Shown in pieces: positions 12,182-26,639 of a DNA stretch of 64,000 nucleotides. Position 1 is the first letter of the stretch. Every line of letters begins with the position of its first letter. Position numbers and translations under genes: made by a program. The notes beneath the pieces were generated by a model. The model did not search any database, was not told where the DNA came from, and saw nothing but the letters and a program-made list of their open reading frames with translations. Source of the DNA: Serilophus lunatus (Eukaryota; Chordata; Aves; Passeriformes; Eurylaimidae); the NCBI GenBank assembly GCA_013399895.1, contig VXBA01005117.1, positions 857,334-921,333 on the forward strand, written 5' to 3'.

Positions 12182-15100
12182 GTAGGAGAATAGGGATTTG
12201 CATGAATGTGCTGATGCTTTGGAGAAATGGGGGACTACTTTAATGTGTCCTTCACACAGCAGATGGTACGTGAAATCTGTTTCATGGTTGGTGAGTTTTG
12301 TAAAGGCTTGTAAAGATTTGTTGCCCACTGCTTTAGTCACAAAATGAAGATACATACCCATACCGAAAGCACCAAAAAAAAATCAATTGTAATAGCAACA
12401 GCTCACAGAATAAGCCAGGTTTTTCTTAAATTAAAGAAATATTTGGTTTCAGTTAAATTGTGGGGTTTGACGTGATCTTGAGAGATTTTGCACCCAAATA
12501 ATGAAACTGTTCATATTCCTCCAAAGCCTTACTCTCCAACAGCAAAAGAAAATAAAAAAGTAGAAACACGTATTTACAACATTGAGTAGGATTTAAAGCA
12601 CACACTGCCACAATCCTTTATAGGAACTACCATTTATAAACAATTAAAATACCTGTTACTATAAAGAGGTGAAACCAAAGTTTCTCAGCTGAGATCAAAT
12701 CTTTGAAAATCCTTGGACTTCTCTGACATTCACTAATGTATTTTCTCATGTGCCATCAATCAGCTTGCAATGTCTTTAAGTCTTTTTATTGTAGCAGAGT
12801 GGGACCTTGAGGCAACACTGTTCTAAATTGTTTACTTATTCTTACCCTGCTTTTAGCGTCTTATCAAGTTTCTAATCCAAAGCAATAATTTACCTGACAA
12901 TTCGTGACAACTTCTTTTCTGTTAATCTGTCAGAGATTTTAATCTTTTAATATTCCAAGGAATTATTCCAACAGGTTGCAATGTATCTGTTATTCAATCA
13001 ACAAACAGGAAATCCTAAAGAAGCAAGATGGGAAAAACGGCTTATTACAGAAACCATGCTGGCATAATATAGATTTTTAGAATTCTTTTTACACTGAGAT
13101 TTTAGATATTTTGAAACATCTTACAAACAAGTTCTCATTTTGTAATTATCCCAGGATCATTTCTAACATTTTTTAAAAAGCAGATATAGCAGCTGCTCCC
13201 TTCTTCCTTCCATCACTGTTTATTTAGATGCTATACACTTTTGTTAACAGCTTGTTCATGTTAGTGCACTCCTTCAGAATTCAGGGATCAATATAGTCTA
13301 TGCTTGATGATTTTTTACACTTCTTGGATATGCTCTGGCACCTCCATTTCTGGCTCTGTTTCTAATGGCAGTGGAATAATGAAATAATTGATTTTTCAAC
13401 CCCACACGATTCTCAACTCTGCTTTCTGTTTCCTGATATTCTGTCAGACTTGCTGATTCTTTTACATTCTTCATATTTCTGATTGATCCAGTCCATGATG
13501 TCTTTTCCACTGCCTTCTTGCACCCTGTCTAATTGTTCTACTCTTTCTTACTTGGTTCCTACAATTTTTTATTGACTTTTTTTAGATTGAATTTCCATTT
13601 TCTGGTGGAAAGACACTTATTTCAGAATCTACTATGAACACCTTTGAATTGATATAAAAATACTGATATATGACAATTCCTTTTTGCCAAGAGAGATCTA
13701 AATACTATATGCACGTTTCACAGCCCTGCCTAATAATGGAAAACTTATACAACAATGTATCCTGTGCTTATAAGACCTTGCCATAGTTCATAGCTTGAAC
13801 CTTCCACATTAAATGGCTCACAAAAGGAAAACTGAAGGCAGTAGATATGTTTTACATTCTCTTCTGTTGTATACATTTGATTCACTGTCTGAATTTCCTC
13901 AAGCTCTCTGAAAAGGCTCGTGATTGTGTGTTTTTACACAACCGAGCTGCTGCTGCAGTTGACTAGAAAACAGAGGAAAAGGTGAATGCCCAGCTAATGG
14001 TAATAATGAAGCAGAGGAACAAAGCTGGCAGTTTTAATTGCTTTTAAAGTTGCTCACTTAGAATTCCAACCTCTTGTTTTCATATTTTTGTCTTTGTCTG
14101 TGCAGAATAGTTGTCAAATAAGAATTTGTTCACAATATTATAAGTATTTCAGAAAACTGTAACACCCTTCAAGATCCTTGAACCCTTAGTGGCGAGTTAG
14201 TATGCTGGCCCTAAAAAATAATTCAAGTTGGTTGAATACAGCAGTTATAATATGATTCAGCTGAGGCTTTTAAATGGGTATCAATAACCTATTATTGCAA
14301 AAATATTACACACATATACATATTAGTCATACAGTAATTCCACTGAAAAAGTTTCGCTCCTGAGGACATACAACCTCTTGAAAGAGTACTTTTATCTACT
14401 GACCATATCATCACTATATATTATCAGAAGCTTTCCCATCACAGATAGTTTGTGGGGTATATGTGATATGATTTAGACTATTTCCATATGCAGAATCATC
14501 TTTTCCATATTCTGACCCACACAAAAGCAATGATCATAAGGTTCAGCTATTAAAGAACCAATATTCCGATGCTGTTATTCCATAAAAATTTACTTCAAAT
14601 GAAAATACTTCAGAATCAGACAATAGTATACAAAAGCCTTCATTTCTAATCATTTTCAAGGAGAAAAACAACATTTTTTATTGGTTTTAAATGTATATAT
14701 AGATAGCTTTTCCCTCATTAGTTACTTTTCTCCTCCTTGACCTTATTTTCCCAGAGAAGAGATAGGATTTATTTTTTTAACCATCTCTGGTTTTATCATA
14801 TAAGATTTCCAAGAGCTACATTTGGGAAATTGGGTTTGTGCATCATGGCAGGTCTGGCATGTGAAGAAATCAGCTACATGCTGGCTTTTCCCCCCCATGT
14901 CTGTCCAAAAATACACAGCACAATTTCCATCCCATCATTTCAGCTAAGAAGAAAATCTGACAATTTATTACAGTCCTCCTGTGCCAGATAATAGTCCAAT
15001 TGATGGTATGTGACAGAGCAGCTTAACTTCAAGAGCCAGCGCTTCTTCATATAACTGCTGTCACTTTTGCTTTTCTCAACTTCACCTCAGTAACTGATTT

Positions 15101-17657
15101 TTCTTTGCTGCTGTTTTAATTTTGATATGTCTTGTTTCCTCGGGAGGTTGCCAAGAAAGTGAATACAAAATAGGTTGATGCAATATATTCTGAATAAGGC
15201 GCCCCATCTCCTATCCAATGTATCCACAGAGAAGAATAGCGTGCAGATATTTGCCATAGAATTGCTGTGTACCAACAAATGCTTAAAGTGTTCACTTAAA
15301 AAACTGCCAACCTACCTCCACACCTCCACCGAGAAACCTTGCTAATTAGGGCACCTCAAGATCTATATTGCTTGGGTCAGTTTGCTACTGCGCCTAAATT
15401 TGCACATGAATGAGCTACTCTGCAGTCCCCACTAATCCTTTACAGCAAAGGCCATGAGTGTAAATAAAGTGGAAATGATGAACAGAAGACTCAGAAGCTT
15501 TGAAAGTTTGGGGCAGGCCTAGTACAAGTTAAGCACTCCACTTCTGTACACTGTCTTATCAGTTCAAGATCAAGTCTTCCAAATTGTCTAACGCATTTAT
15601 AATGTTAATATACCTCAATGTCAAAGGACTCTCCCTCAGAGGATCACCATAACCTTGGTATGTAATAACATTGCAGTGGGTCATGCCAAGAGACTGTTAG
15701 CCCCACCAGTGGCTAAAGTTGTCCTGCTCCCCCCTTCCCTATTTGGCAGCTGAGGAAGTGTCTGAACAGAACAGGAGGGGGGGTTCTTGAGAACTGGAAA
15801 TGCACTGCAAATGAATGTTCATGTTCATTTACTATTCTCACAGAATTCCACATGTACACCCACCCACACACAGTGATTTAAATGCATAATCACTAATACC
15901 TACAGGCTTTTCCCCTCCAGTGAAAATTCTCCTTTTGGGATGCCTGCCCAAATTATAAAAGAAATCATTGAGAACAACACAACTGATGTAATTATACTTT
16001 ATGAGTAATGTAGTATTTTTAATTTATCCATTTGTAAAACAAATAATGGCAATAGTAGAAATAAATTGTAGAACACAAAGAAACTCAATCCTTTTCATAT
16101 CAAGACTGTAGTTAATGGGACTCTACAGCATGGGATGAATTTAAATCAGCATTATGAGTTAATGCACACACTTAGGTTTTAACATGCTTAAGATATTTAC
16201 CTTCACAAAGGCCTGAGAAGTAACACACATTGCTACTGAATTTATATATCAGATATTAGAGTATCTTAGATGCCAGCAAAACAAAATTTAATTAACTTCT
16301 TTCAAGGTTATACAAGAATTCCTTTCCAGAAACTGAAATTAAGATTTATTAATAACTGTTTGCTTTAAATACTCTACAGATTTTTTTAAGAATTTTTTAA
16401 AACAGAAAACAAGAGGTAGAATACTTCACTAATGCTTGCTTCTTCCTATAAATTATTAGTACACTCTGTATGTTTGAATCTCAAGTTACTGAATCATTAT
16501 GAAATCTATTATTACATTCAAGACTTTAATGACTAACCACTTTTGAAGAGATCCATGAACTATGCCACCTTCCCTGTATATTTGAAAGAAGGAACAAGAG
16601 CACTTCCTTGCAATACTTAAGTCTTTTTTTTTTTTTTTTAACAAAAGAAAGGATTTTTCTTTTATAATTATGTACTTCTTATAATGCTCCCTAGCTGCAA
16701 GTCATCTCAAACACAGATGCATTTAAACAATAAAAATGTGATTTGCTAACCTTAACACAAAATAAAATGACAGTCTGACTGTACTTCAGAGATAATGCTG
16801 CCATCTCATCTTCCACTCCTATCTCTTCTCTGCCACTCAAAAAGAATAGTTTGAGTTAGCTGCCAGGCTAGACAAAGCTGGTCAATACTTAGTAACTATT
16901 CAGACACTGGAAAATAAAAGATGAAAGTTTTGCATTCTAAGTCTATTATAACCATCTTCAATCAAAGGTGGGTTTTTCAAATTATGTATTTATATGCCAC
17001 TTAATAACACGGGAATAAAGCTTCACTGTTGAACTTACATAAGTGGAGAGCATTTATTAAATTAATACATAATTTAAAACAGTACAGGGAGTAACAACAA
17101 AATTCAAAAGCCCTGGTGTATTTACTGAATTCAAGCCCCCGAATGTTTGGGAAGTAATGCAAAATTAAAACCTTTTCAACCTTAGCTCCTCAAGTAGTCA
17201 CAATTATATCACTGTGTTTGCCTGAGAATTCAATCAAAAATCTACTGAAAGTCAGTGGAAGGGCTTCGTTGAATTAAACAAAGAGAAAAGCACTAAACTT
17301 ATTGGATCAATCAAGTCACATTGCCATTAGTATATGGTTGAACAAGAAAAGAGTAGCTAATTCTGTCAACATAGATCACCCTTGGACCTCACTCTGAGTT
17401 TCCTGTCCACACTATGCACATGCTAACTCATTTACAAAATCTCCTTTGGACTGAAAACAAAAGATCTCCCACTAGATGAAATCTGGGACTACTTTATGAG
17501 CCGGTATGGCAGAGGATGCTTCAGGCATCACTCCTCCCTGCTCAGTCTTCAAAATGGGCTTTCAGAACACCCCTCAAACACCATCTGCATGCTTCACACA
17601 TGTCCTGCTATAAAAATACATTTACAGTTCTCTCTGAATCATGCTGAACATATTATT
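12182..17657. other. featureless A+T-rich stretch
   Basis: Homopolymer runs such as T16 at 16624-16639 and a G-run near 15776-15783 are the only distinct marks. Short open frames, including one at 14737-14991, have no matching splice or coding support. Confidence 0.5.
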
Positions 17658-17673
17658 AAAANAAAAAAAAAAA
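17658..17673. repeat. poly-A tract with one undetermined base
   Basis: An A-run contains the only N in the window, at 17662. This marks an uncertain base call in a homopolymer rather than a biological feature. Confidence 0.9.
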
Positions 17674-20600
17674 GTAACTTAGTGATCCACAAAAAATGAA
17701 TGTTTCAGAATTACAACAATGAGTGAGATGTGTGACCTGGTGACAGTGTGCCTCGAAGTATCTCAGCCTTACCAGAACTCTTCGACAACCCTCAGGAATG
17801 TGACAGCTTTGTGCTTCCAGCCTAGAGCCCTTAAAAATTCTGATCAAAATAAAAAAGCTCCAAGTCTTCATTAAGATTCTATAATGAGAGCTAGAAAGGT
17901 CCTATGGAATACAAAGCAGAAAGGATAAGGCATGCTATGTTCATTGGGACCCAGACTCTGGGGATGGGAGCATTTATGGGACAATTGTCCAAGAAAAGGA
18001 GAGACATGAGAGCCTTGTGGACTGCACATACCAGACTCCCTACAAAATGGGAGTCATATGGATGTGGTTATATTCTGCGTCAAACACTCCCAAAACTGGA
18101 TTAAAACAAAGAAAAAACTTCAAAATAAGAAACGTCAGCTTAGGCACAGCCACTGATGCACAGCAAGAACAGAGTTCAGGAGAATTTCTTATATGCAGCT
18201 AAGTGGAGAAAGATTCAGGTTTTTTACTGTTTTCAAAATCTGGACAATGATTTCATCATTCCCCCCACCCCATAAAAATCTTCACCTGTCATCAATAATT
18301 GGAAGAGATAATTTTAGTAGAGTCATAGATGCTTATACACCCAGGTTGTTTTAGTATTAATGGCAGTTTTAAAAATGAGAGTTTCTGGTTCAGCATTCGT
18401 TGTGATAGAGGATATGTCCAAACATTTGTAGATCTCCCTGGAGTCTACTGGTTTCAAGGTAAACTATTCTTTTATGCAGTGTCACTGATCCATAATAACT
18501 ATGAACCAAATTTAATGTTTCTTCAAAATATAAAGTATTTTTATTGAATTCGAGCAACCATATAGTCCTTTACGAGCTGTCTTTTTGGGTTACATTTTTC
18601 AAGTGAGCATTATATAAACTAAATTTATACAGTAGGAGCTGCTTAAATTTCAACTTAAAAATCCTGAGCCAGGATGGGGACTGTTAGGAACTATTAACTA
18701 CCATACCCTATGGCAGGACTCTCCAAGGACCAGAGACTTTGCACACCATATGTGCTGTGAAGATGTCCTAAAAGAAGACAGTATGTAGTGTTTTGAGTAA
18801 AAAGATGGGTGAGAGAGGGACAGAGATAGTGTGTATACAACCACATAGTGTCAGCATTTCCTCCAGTTAATCAAAATAAAATCTGCCACTTCTAGATGAG
18901 ATTACACAATCCTATTGTTTCATTACTTACTGTGCAATTCTTCAAGTGTGTACTAATTCAATATAGTATTTTCACCAAAATTAATTTCCTATTTTACGAT
19001 GTTATCTGCTTGTCAAAGTCATGCTGACCTTCATTAACAATAATAACACTTTTGAATAGATGTCAAATGGTAGCATTTGGAGAATAACCTCAGACATCTG
19101 CTTATTCTTCTCTCAAACCTTTCTCAATCTAAATAAGGGCATTTTTTGCTGACTCTATCTAAAAGGGGGGCGAAAAAAGATGAAATCTTTTTACAAATTA
19201 TAAAATAATCTTTTGTAGATATATTGATAGCCTCTTAATTACAGTAGCATAGGTTACTCCAGCAGAGTTAATGGCTCCTTTGCATTTCCATTACTCTGGA
19301 CTACTTCTGAGTAGGCGATAACTTGTCACTAAACATTCGCTGCTGCCTAAAGCTTGACTGAAAATCTCAACACATCACATCACTTTGTCAGATCATGGAG
19401 CAACCCTCCATCTCCCAAGGCAGCCAGATGATCAAAAATCTTCAAGGCGACACATGTTACTCCTAGAGCTCCTTGATTATAGTGTCAAGAGGAATGGCCA
19501 GCACAGATCAAAGCAGACATCTATCTAATCCCAAATCCTGTTTTGAATAATGACATTTTACAGGAAAAAACCCCAAACTCTTCATTTAGGAGACAAATCT
19601 ACCCTGTGAAAGTGTGCTTTTTACCACATGTGCATCAAGACCATTTGTGCAGGGAAACGCGAAGATATGCAATCCTTTCAATACTCTGACATAATTTAAA
19701 TACTAATCATTTCAAATAGAGTGATATTTTATTCTTATTAATGTTCAGTTTGGGATACCATATGGCAATGAGTGATGCAGATTAATCATTAGTCCCAAGA
19801 GAAAAAAACATCTCTCCGTGCTGGTTTTGAACAGGCCAGCTTTCCATTTCTCAGCCTTTTCCTCTTTGAAGAGTTTAGAAAATATGAATCTATCATCCCC
19901 ACATCTTCCATGATCCCATAGCACAGCTTTACCACATCGTGTCTCAAAAATTAAATCTTTCCTCCTCTTAGAATAATGCAATGAACAAAAATGCAGAACT
20001 TTCTAGGTTGCTGAAAAATAAACTGGGTATTGCTCTCTAAGGTTAAAAGTCTGAGGAGAATCAGTACTTTGCAGTTTGGGCAATGCCAGAGAGATAAGGT
20101 GAATGTCAGGAAGGCAGTAGGTGGGAGAAGACACCATCAAATCCTACAGATGGGAACCAGGTCTATACTATATCTGACATCCCCTTTATTTGTACCTTCT
20201 GTCTGACCTTACTAATCGTTCCTTTTAGTTCTTCCCAATCAGAAATTTTGATTTCAAAATTGCTTTGGCATTTTCAGGAAGATTCCGAAATATTGAAATG
20301 AAACATTAATGGGAACATATAAGTGCAAATATGAGGATAAAAAAAAAATTAGGCCTGTAGTATTGTAGTGAGTGAGAGCAGTAGTATAAAATACATTAAA
20401 CTTAGGAAAGATGGAAAGAAGTACAGGCAACTGATTTATTTTTTTTAATGGGGGAAGTTACAGTGATCGAAAGGAAAAACTACAGGTTTTTAGTCACATC
20501 TTTGCTTCTTATCTGCCTGGTTTTCTTTTTGTGTAAGTCCTTTGGCATCACAGTCAATGTTACATTTTTATACAGTGCCTGATATGTCTTGGAGGCTATA

Positions 20601-20933
20601 ATTAATAATATATAATCCAGCTAGACTTGCAAATTATTTTTTTTTTTTTACATTTATTATACCTGCTCAGCCAAGTTTGACAGAGTAAAATATTCATTTA
20701 AATGATGCCTCGATTTACCAGAATGTGGCAGGTCAGTGCAAACCATAATTTACATTCATACTTTAAATTGGGCTTCCTAAAGTAGGAAAGGTATTTGGTT
20801 AAAACACCAAGTCTCGCTTCATTCATGATCACTTGTAAACATCCATTAGCAAGTTTTTACTTGAACTATTGTTAATGTGGGATTTGCTCCTTAGCCACTA
20901 TGGCTCATTAAATCCCTATTTTTCTTCCTACAG
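17674..20933. other. featureless A+T-rich stretch
   Basis: A possible 65-nt splice-bounded segment (18394-18458, acceptor TTCTGGTTCAG, donor CAAG|GTAAAC) was seen, but it is short and has a weak acceptor, so I do not call it. No repeat family is recognisable. Confidence 0.45.
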
Positions 20934-21083
20934 GTGACAGGTGATTTGGGCCATGTTATAACTAAGGACACTGTTAACAGCTGTACAAGAGATATATTTT
21001 AGTGAAGCCCAACCATGCTAAAAGACCTGAATTAAAGTGTTCCACGAACTTAGCAGACACTGTAATATATAAGAAAAAATAAA
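20934..21083 (+). other. possible short terminal exon with polyadenylation signal
   Basis: A strong acceptor (CTATTTTTCTTCCTACAG) ends at 20933. The phase-0 frame reads VTGDLGHVITKDTVNSCTRD plus two residues to a TAG at 21000-21002, and AATAAA follows at 21078-21083. Strong acceptors are frequent in introns and the open part is only 22 codons, so chance is a real possibility. Confidence 0.15.
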
Positions 21084-23267
21084 CACCCACAGGCAGCAAT
21101 ATTACTGCAGTGCAGGTACTAGCCTTGCTAGATATGAGCCATTTAGTCAAGTAGACACCACCTATTTTAGACTTCGAGTCTTTCTGTGGGAAAATCATCA
21201 TTCTTCAGCATATAGGTATATACCTGAAACAGTGGCTTGGACCTGCACAAATCTATATTGCTAAATGGAGTCCTACAGATGACAAAGAACTGAATAATTT
21301 GCAAATGTAGTTGTCAAACACACATAATAACATGATTTTCTTTCTGTATGAATGTAAAAGATTAACCTAGCATGGCCTATCCAGAGGGAAAACTCAGAGA
21401 TGATAATCCTAAAATGCAATGGAAAGGCCAAAAAACAGAGGGGAAAAAAAAAAGACTAATTGCAATGTAAATACACCTGTTATATGCAGAAGAATTAACA
21501 AGACTAAAAGGAACATAGAAGTTCTAACTCAAGTCAGAAGGGTTCTCATTAGCAATAATTCATTAAATGTTCATTGTTACCTTTTTGTCCCAGAAAAATC
21601 AACAGCCTGAGAAATCTATATAGATGCTTAGAGGGGAAAATTTACCGTCAGTCCTCATGAACTATTTGACAATTAAGTTTGCAATAGATAAGACTAAGCA
21701 TGCATTGAATACAACAGCTGCAAAGCAGTGCTTCTAGCTATACTGATCCAGACAGTAAATCCTAGTGCGTAGTATTTTATGTACCCTCTTCTTCTTTAGA
21801 CTATTACATATTTCAATATTCTGTAAACTATCTGAGAAAAGCAAGTATACATTACTACAGTTTTGCTCTGCAAAAGTCACTGCAGGAAAAGTCTGACTAC
21901 GTATCATGTCAGTTTTTTCTTCGAAGAAACAAGTGATAGGTGCACTGCTTATACAAGTATCATGACAACCACATCAAATAAACTTCATTTTTCATGGAGT
22001 AAACTGACAGTGACATTTCATATGGGGAACAAGGGACAGATTTTCAAATCTATGGAAATTTTTGACAGCTTAGATACAAAAACAGGCTGGAGTAACATAG
22101 ACATGTCAGGGAAGAATAAAATACAACTTTTTCATAGACAATAGACAAGATTTTACAATTTACGTTTTTATCGGCTTATTCGGTTACTCTACAGCAAAGG
22201 AGATAATCACTATATTTTCTCAAAACAATCAGTAATTCACATTCATTATATTTAGCTATGCTGCTTTAAGAAGGGATGTTGAATATCCAATAAATTCAGG
22301 TGATAGGCTTCTCATCATTTGACTTAAGAACTTCAAGTAATATAACCAATGAACTAAAGACAAACTTTTTTCCAATAACATTTAACTCCACATTTTATGG
22401 GGCAAAGAGAGGAAACATTTATAAAATCCCTAATGGCAATTTCTTCAGGATAACAGTTTCTTTACCTCAATCCCTGGGAAGTAACTGGAGAAATACACTG
22501 AAGAAAGTTCAAATTTTCATTGGTCTATATAAAAGCCAGATTACTCTGGAATCCTAAATGCAAATTAATCTAAATAGTACTGTTTCCCTATGGCACAACA
22601 TTATTTGGGTGGTATAAAACAAAAAAAAAGAAAATCAGCTTTTCATGGAAATGGAATTTGGAAATGAAACAGTAAGAGAGGCTTATGAATTTCAGAACTT
22701 CCTACATGTTATGCTTTATTTAGTAAGATTCTGAACATTTTAATTAAAAAATTCTATTTCCTCTGTTTTCAAAGAGAGACTCTCTTCTGCACAAGAATTC
22801 ATGGCTGTGTCATTTGATCCCTTCCAATGTGAAACAGTCAAGCACTTACCAAGGCGTGAACAGGCCCTGTTTATCTGAATACAATGTTATCAACCAAATG
22901 CAATTTTCACAGATTAAATATTAATGGGTGTATGGATAGTTTGTTCAAAACAAAAATTAGCTACTACTGTATTATATAATAATCTTAATTCAGGAATGTC
23001 TCTCAGGAGTTTGTAGCATAAGATGGTGTGAGCAGTGATATAATAGCTGTTGGTAAGAAAACAGTATTAATAAAATAAACATGCTGAATTTTAATTTTAA
23101 AGAATTTTGTTTCCTAGTTGAATACTGGCTCAGCAGGTTATAGAAATCAAAAAACACTGCTTCTCACGTGCAGTGTCCTCCTGGTCAGTTCCTCTGAAAC
23201 TTAGTGGCTGCATGGTTTGTTTCATGTGCTCTCAGTGAAACTTAACATTGCTTCTACATTCCTGCAG
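21084..23267. other. featureless A+T-rich stretch
   Basis: Open frames near 21863-22144 and 22300-22557 have chance composition and no convincing splice boundaries. No repeats recognised. Confidence 0.5.
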
Positions 23268-23385
23268 CTGCCTTTTACCCAGGTTTTTCCTGCACACAAG
23301 AAAGAAAAAAAAGATGTGCTAAAAATACTCAGAGTCAAAATGATAACAGGACACATTTTTCCTACCTTGAACTCTGGGTCTATAT
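23268..23385 (+). other. candidate exon, unidentified
   Basis: A good acceptor (AACATTGCTTCTACATTCCT then GCAG) ends at 23267 and a donor, ATAT|GTAAGC, follows 23385. The 118 nt are open in phase 0 and leave in phase 1; the peptide begins LPFTQVFPAHKKEKKDVLKI. Joining it directly to candidate 41106-41230 would create a TAG at the junction, so both cannot be consecutive exons of one message. Splice signals are good; coding status is doubtful. Confidence 0.2.
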
Positions 23386-26300
23386 GTAAGCCAAGCTAAT
23401 AAGATTTTGGAATGACATATGGAATTTAATCTTGGATACTTGGGTTTTGTTTTCAGTATGAAGATCTACCATATTTATTGACATTATTGTTATAAAAATT
23501 CACATCAATAATTTTAGGGCTAAGATACTGTAGGATAATGATTTATCACATTTGTCAGGTTAAACACAAAATATGCAGATTTTTTTTCCAAATCTTCTCT
23601 TAAATATATATAGGACTTGAATTTATTCCTGCAATGACTGTCATTGTTCTAAAATTATCAGGAACAAAGTGGATATGATTTTCCTGCTCTATGCAGAGAA
23701 TTCCACTTTAGATACTTGGTCTGTTCTCATGAATCAGGTAATCAAAATGTTCCCATCCCATCGTCCCAGGCACACTGCAATATTCTGTTTTATTGTATTT
23801 GCATGTTCACTTCAGAGGTTTGTTTGCTTTTTTTTTCCCTAAGGAAAGAAATTCAGATATAGATTGAATTATTCAGAGAAACAAGTCAGAAAGGCAGCAC
23901 ACAGTACAGTGCATAAAAACATGACTATTTTAATTCCACAACCTCCTCCAAAAAAACCAAACACGTGAGTCACTTCCTGTCTAAAATAGGCTTTGAACAT
24001 ACAGAAATAAACTTTTATTGTTCAACTCTTCTGTGTTGATTTTCTCTTCTACTCAGAGAGAAGAAACCTAAAAGTTATTACTTTCCTTGTAAAGACATGG
24101 AGGTATGATAAATGGGATGACATAGAGCCTAAGTTTACCTAAGACTTTGAATGTCAGAATGATAATTGATTTTGTAGATAAAAGAAATGTGGTAGAACTA
24201 ACCTGCCTGAACCTTGATATTAAGCATTTTTTACACATATAGAAAACTATTAGTTAATCTACAGAAAATAGTAGTAAAAGAATTTTAAAAATAGATAAAG
24301 GGTTGCTTAGAGGTACATAGCAAAGACATTGCAAAAGAAAAAAGGAGTAAGTGGGCTGGAGGCTTCTCATCTAATGTTAATTATTCCCATAAAAAAAGCA
24401 GAAGGTGCTGGTGGGGTCTTCTGGTGGCAGGAAGTTGAAAACCATCAGCTCAAAGGGCACTAGAACATCAAACGTGAAGAACTAGATGACCTTGAGAACA
24501 ATGGCAAAATGAAATTTAACACTATTAAAATTTAAGTGTACTACTAACAGGAAATGTTAGCCTGGGGGGTACTTCATGAGAATAGTTACAAGATAAAAAT
24601 ATCTTTGGAATACAAATTAACAGGATGACTGTGTCCCAAAATTCTTCTACCCTAGCAACTCCCATTTACTCCCACATACTTCTTTTTAATGCTTCAATTT
24701 TCCCACCTCTTTTTTCAAGCTATCCCTTTTTTCCTTACAGTACATATATTTATAGAATTACAGAGGGGTTTCCGACCGGGAAAGAATGGGTCTCTGCAGA
24801 ACTGCCCCAGCTGCTCCTCTCTAGTTAACATGATCATGAAAACGATAAATGTAGTTTGCTTTTCTATATAAGCATTTTTTGGTATTTTTTATACATATCA
24901 GGAGGGATTCATGCTCTAATTCAATACATGAGGGTCTTATATAGAGGATTTTATACAATTCTTGTAAACAGAAATGACAAAAAGATGAAGTTAAATGGAT
25001 GTGGTTGTAAAATAGAATTACTCTAAGACTGGTGAATGGTGAACTCTGCAACAAGTAGACTAAAGGATGCTTGCTCCTTTGCCTGATAAAATGAATTCTA
25101 AAATACAATTGTAATTTATTTTAAAAAATGGATTAGGAGAATAAAAAAGTAGCAAATTAAAAGAATAATGTTGGTAGAAAACAAAAGTAATGAATAAACT
25201 GGCATGGAAATTAGAAAACTTAAGAACCATTAAAGGAATTTGATAGCTCCAAGCAGTCATAAGAATCATTTTTAAGACAGAGTCTGACATAAAAGGCATT
25301 ATGTGATTTGATTGCCAGAAACAGAGGCTGATTTTGTTAATCAAGAAATGTTCTGTGATCATAACTCTGAATTTGGCAAAATGTTTATGCCTAAAATACA
25401 TGAAATACTTTAATCACAGGGATTTTTCTTGGTATATATACGGATGGTCACATAAAACATTTACTTTAAAAATTTATATATTCAGGCAGGATTTATCCAG
25501 AAAGAAACACATTAGATCCTTATATGAATAACATTACATAAAAACCATTTTTCAGTTGCTTTTGTTTCATGAAAGAAAATATATCCATTATATATATAAA
25601 AATATACACATATTTGTGTGTGTGATTTTGTACTAGGAAAATAACCATAGTCATTCTTTGGTCTTAATCTGGATCCAATTTTGCAGCCAACAAGAATATT
25701 TGTTGTTATAACCATGAATATGAACAATAAAACTTTAGTGAACTACTAGTTGGTCTATTACTTGCACCAACAACACTTCCTCCAGGAGTGTAAGGTCTGG
25801 GAGCAAGTACAGTTTTACATTTTTTTTTATAGTTTGAAAATTCATACTACCAAAAAAATAAAAACCAAAAAAGACCCAACAAAACATCACACCAAACCTT
25901 AGCCCCAACATTACTGGTTTTTTTACAAACAAAATCATATTTTTAGAAATTAATCCCATTTTTTCAGATCAAAACCAAATTATTTTTTTTTCTTCTGTAA
26001 CATGGACTAGAAAAATATATGAGTGAAACCATGTATTTTTGGTCAGCTATTATTTTTTTTTTTCTCATTTTACACCCACAGTCTCTCTGTTTCTTAGAAT
26101 TAATCAAGCTTGCTCCTTCTTTCTCTCCAAAGGACAGCTCCTGCATATTTCAGAACACCCTCACCCTCCAAGACTCTTGTCACTTATATAACTAGAAAAT
26201 AATACATTATGTGCAAAAATTGCATTATAATATTAGGAATTTAAACTCTTATTTTTGGAAGTAGGAGTGGTGTAATAAATCTTAATGTAAAACACATATA

Positions 26301-26409
26301 CGTATTCAAAAAATGGAGTTTGAGTAAAAGTTATGCTAGGTAGTAAGTATTTTCAGATATAAAAAAAATAGTGTGAAAACACTGACTATCTCCTAATGGA
26401 GATAAAAAA
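23386..26409. other. A+T-rich stretch, simple-sequence patches
   Basis: An alternating TA/TG-rich patch lies near 25583-25625, and T-runs lie near 25983 and 26051. A pyrimidine acceptor at about 24740 leads into a 28-codon open segment containing two CpGs (about 24741-24826), but no donor or nearby AATAAA supports an exon. Confidence 0.45.
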
Positions 26410-26467
26410 GAAAAATATTCTCAAATAACAAATATTGAAAATATACGAAAAATATTCTTAAATAACA
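26410..26467. repeat. 21-bp direct repeat, 37-bp period
   Basis: The 21-mer starting GAAAAATATTCTCAAATAAC at 26410-26430 recurs at 26447-26467 with one C-to-T change. Probably an old local duplication. Confidence 0.8.
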
Positions 26468-26639
26468 ACATAATGAGTGCATAACATTTCACACTGTAGA
26501 GTCTTCTGATTCGCTGTCTGAAAACATCTCAAATGAGTTTCTTTAGTTTTGTTAACGCATCAGTTTAATGACTCCAAATAAAATAAGGTGTCCCAATGCA
26601 CATTTTCTAGCCAAAATGCACATAATGAAGCCAAATTCC

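Noticed and set aside
18394..18458. Short splice-bounded open segment
   Set aside because: Weak acceptor and only 65 nt, well within decoy expectation.
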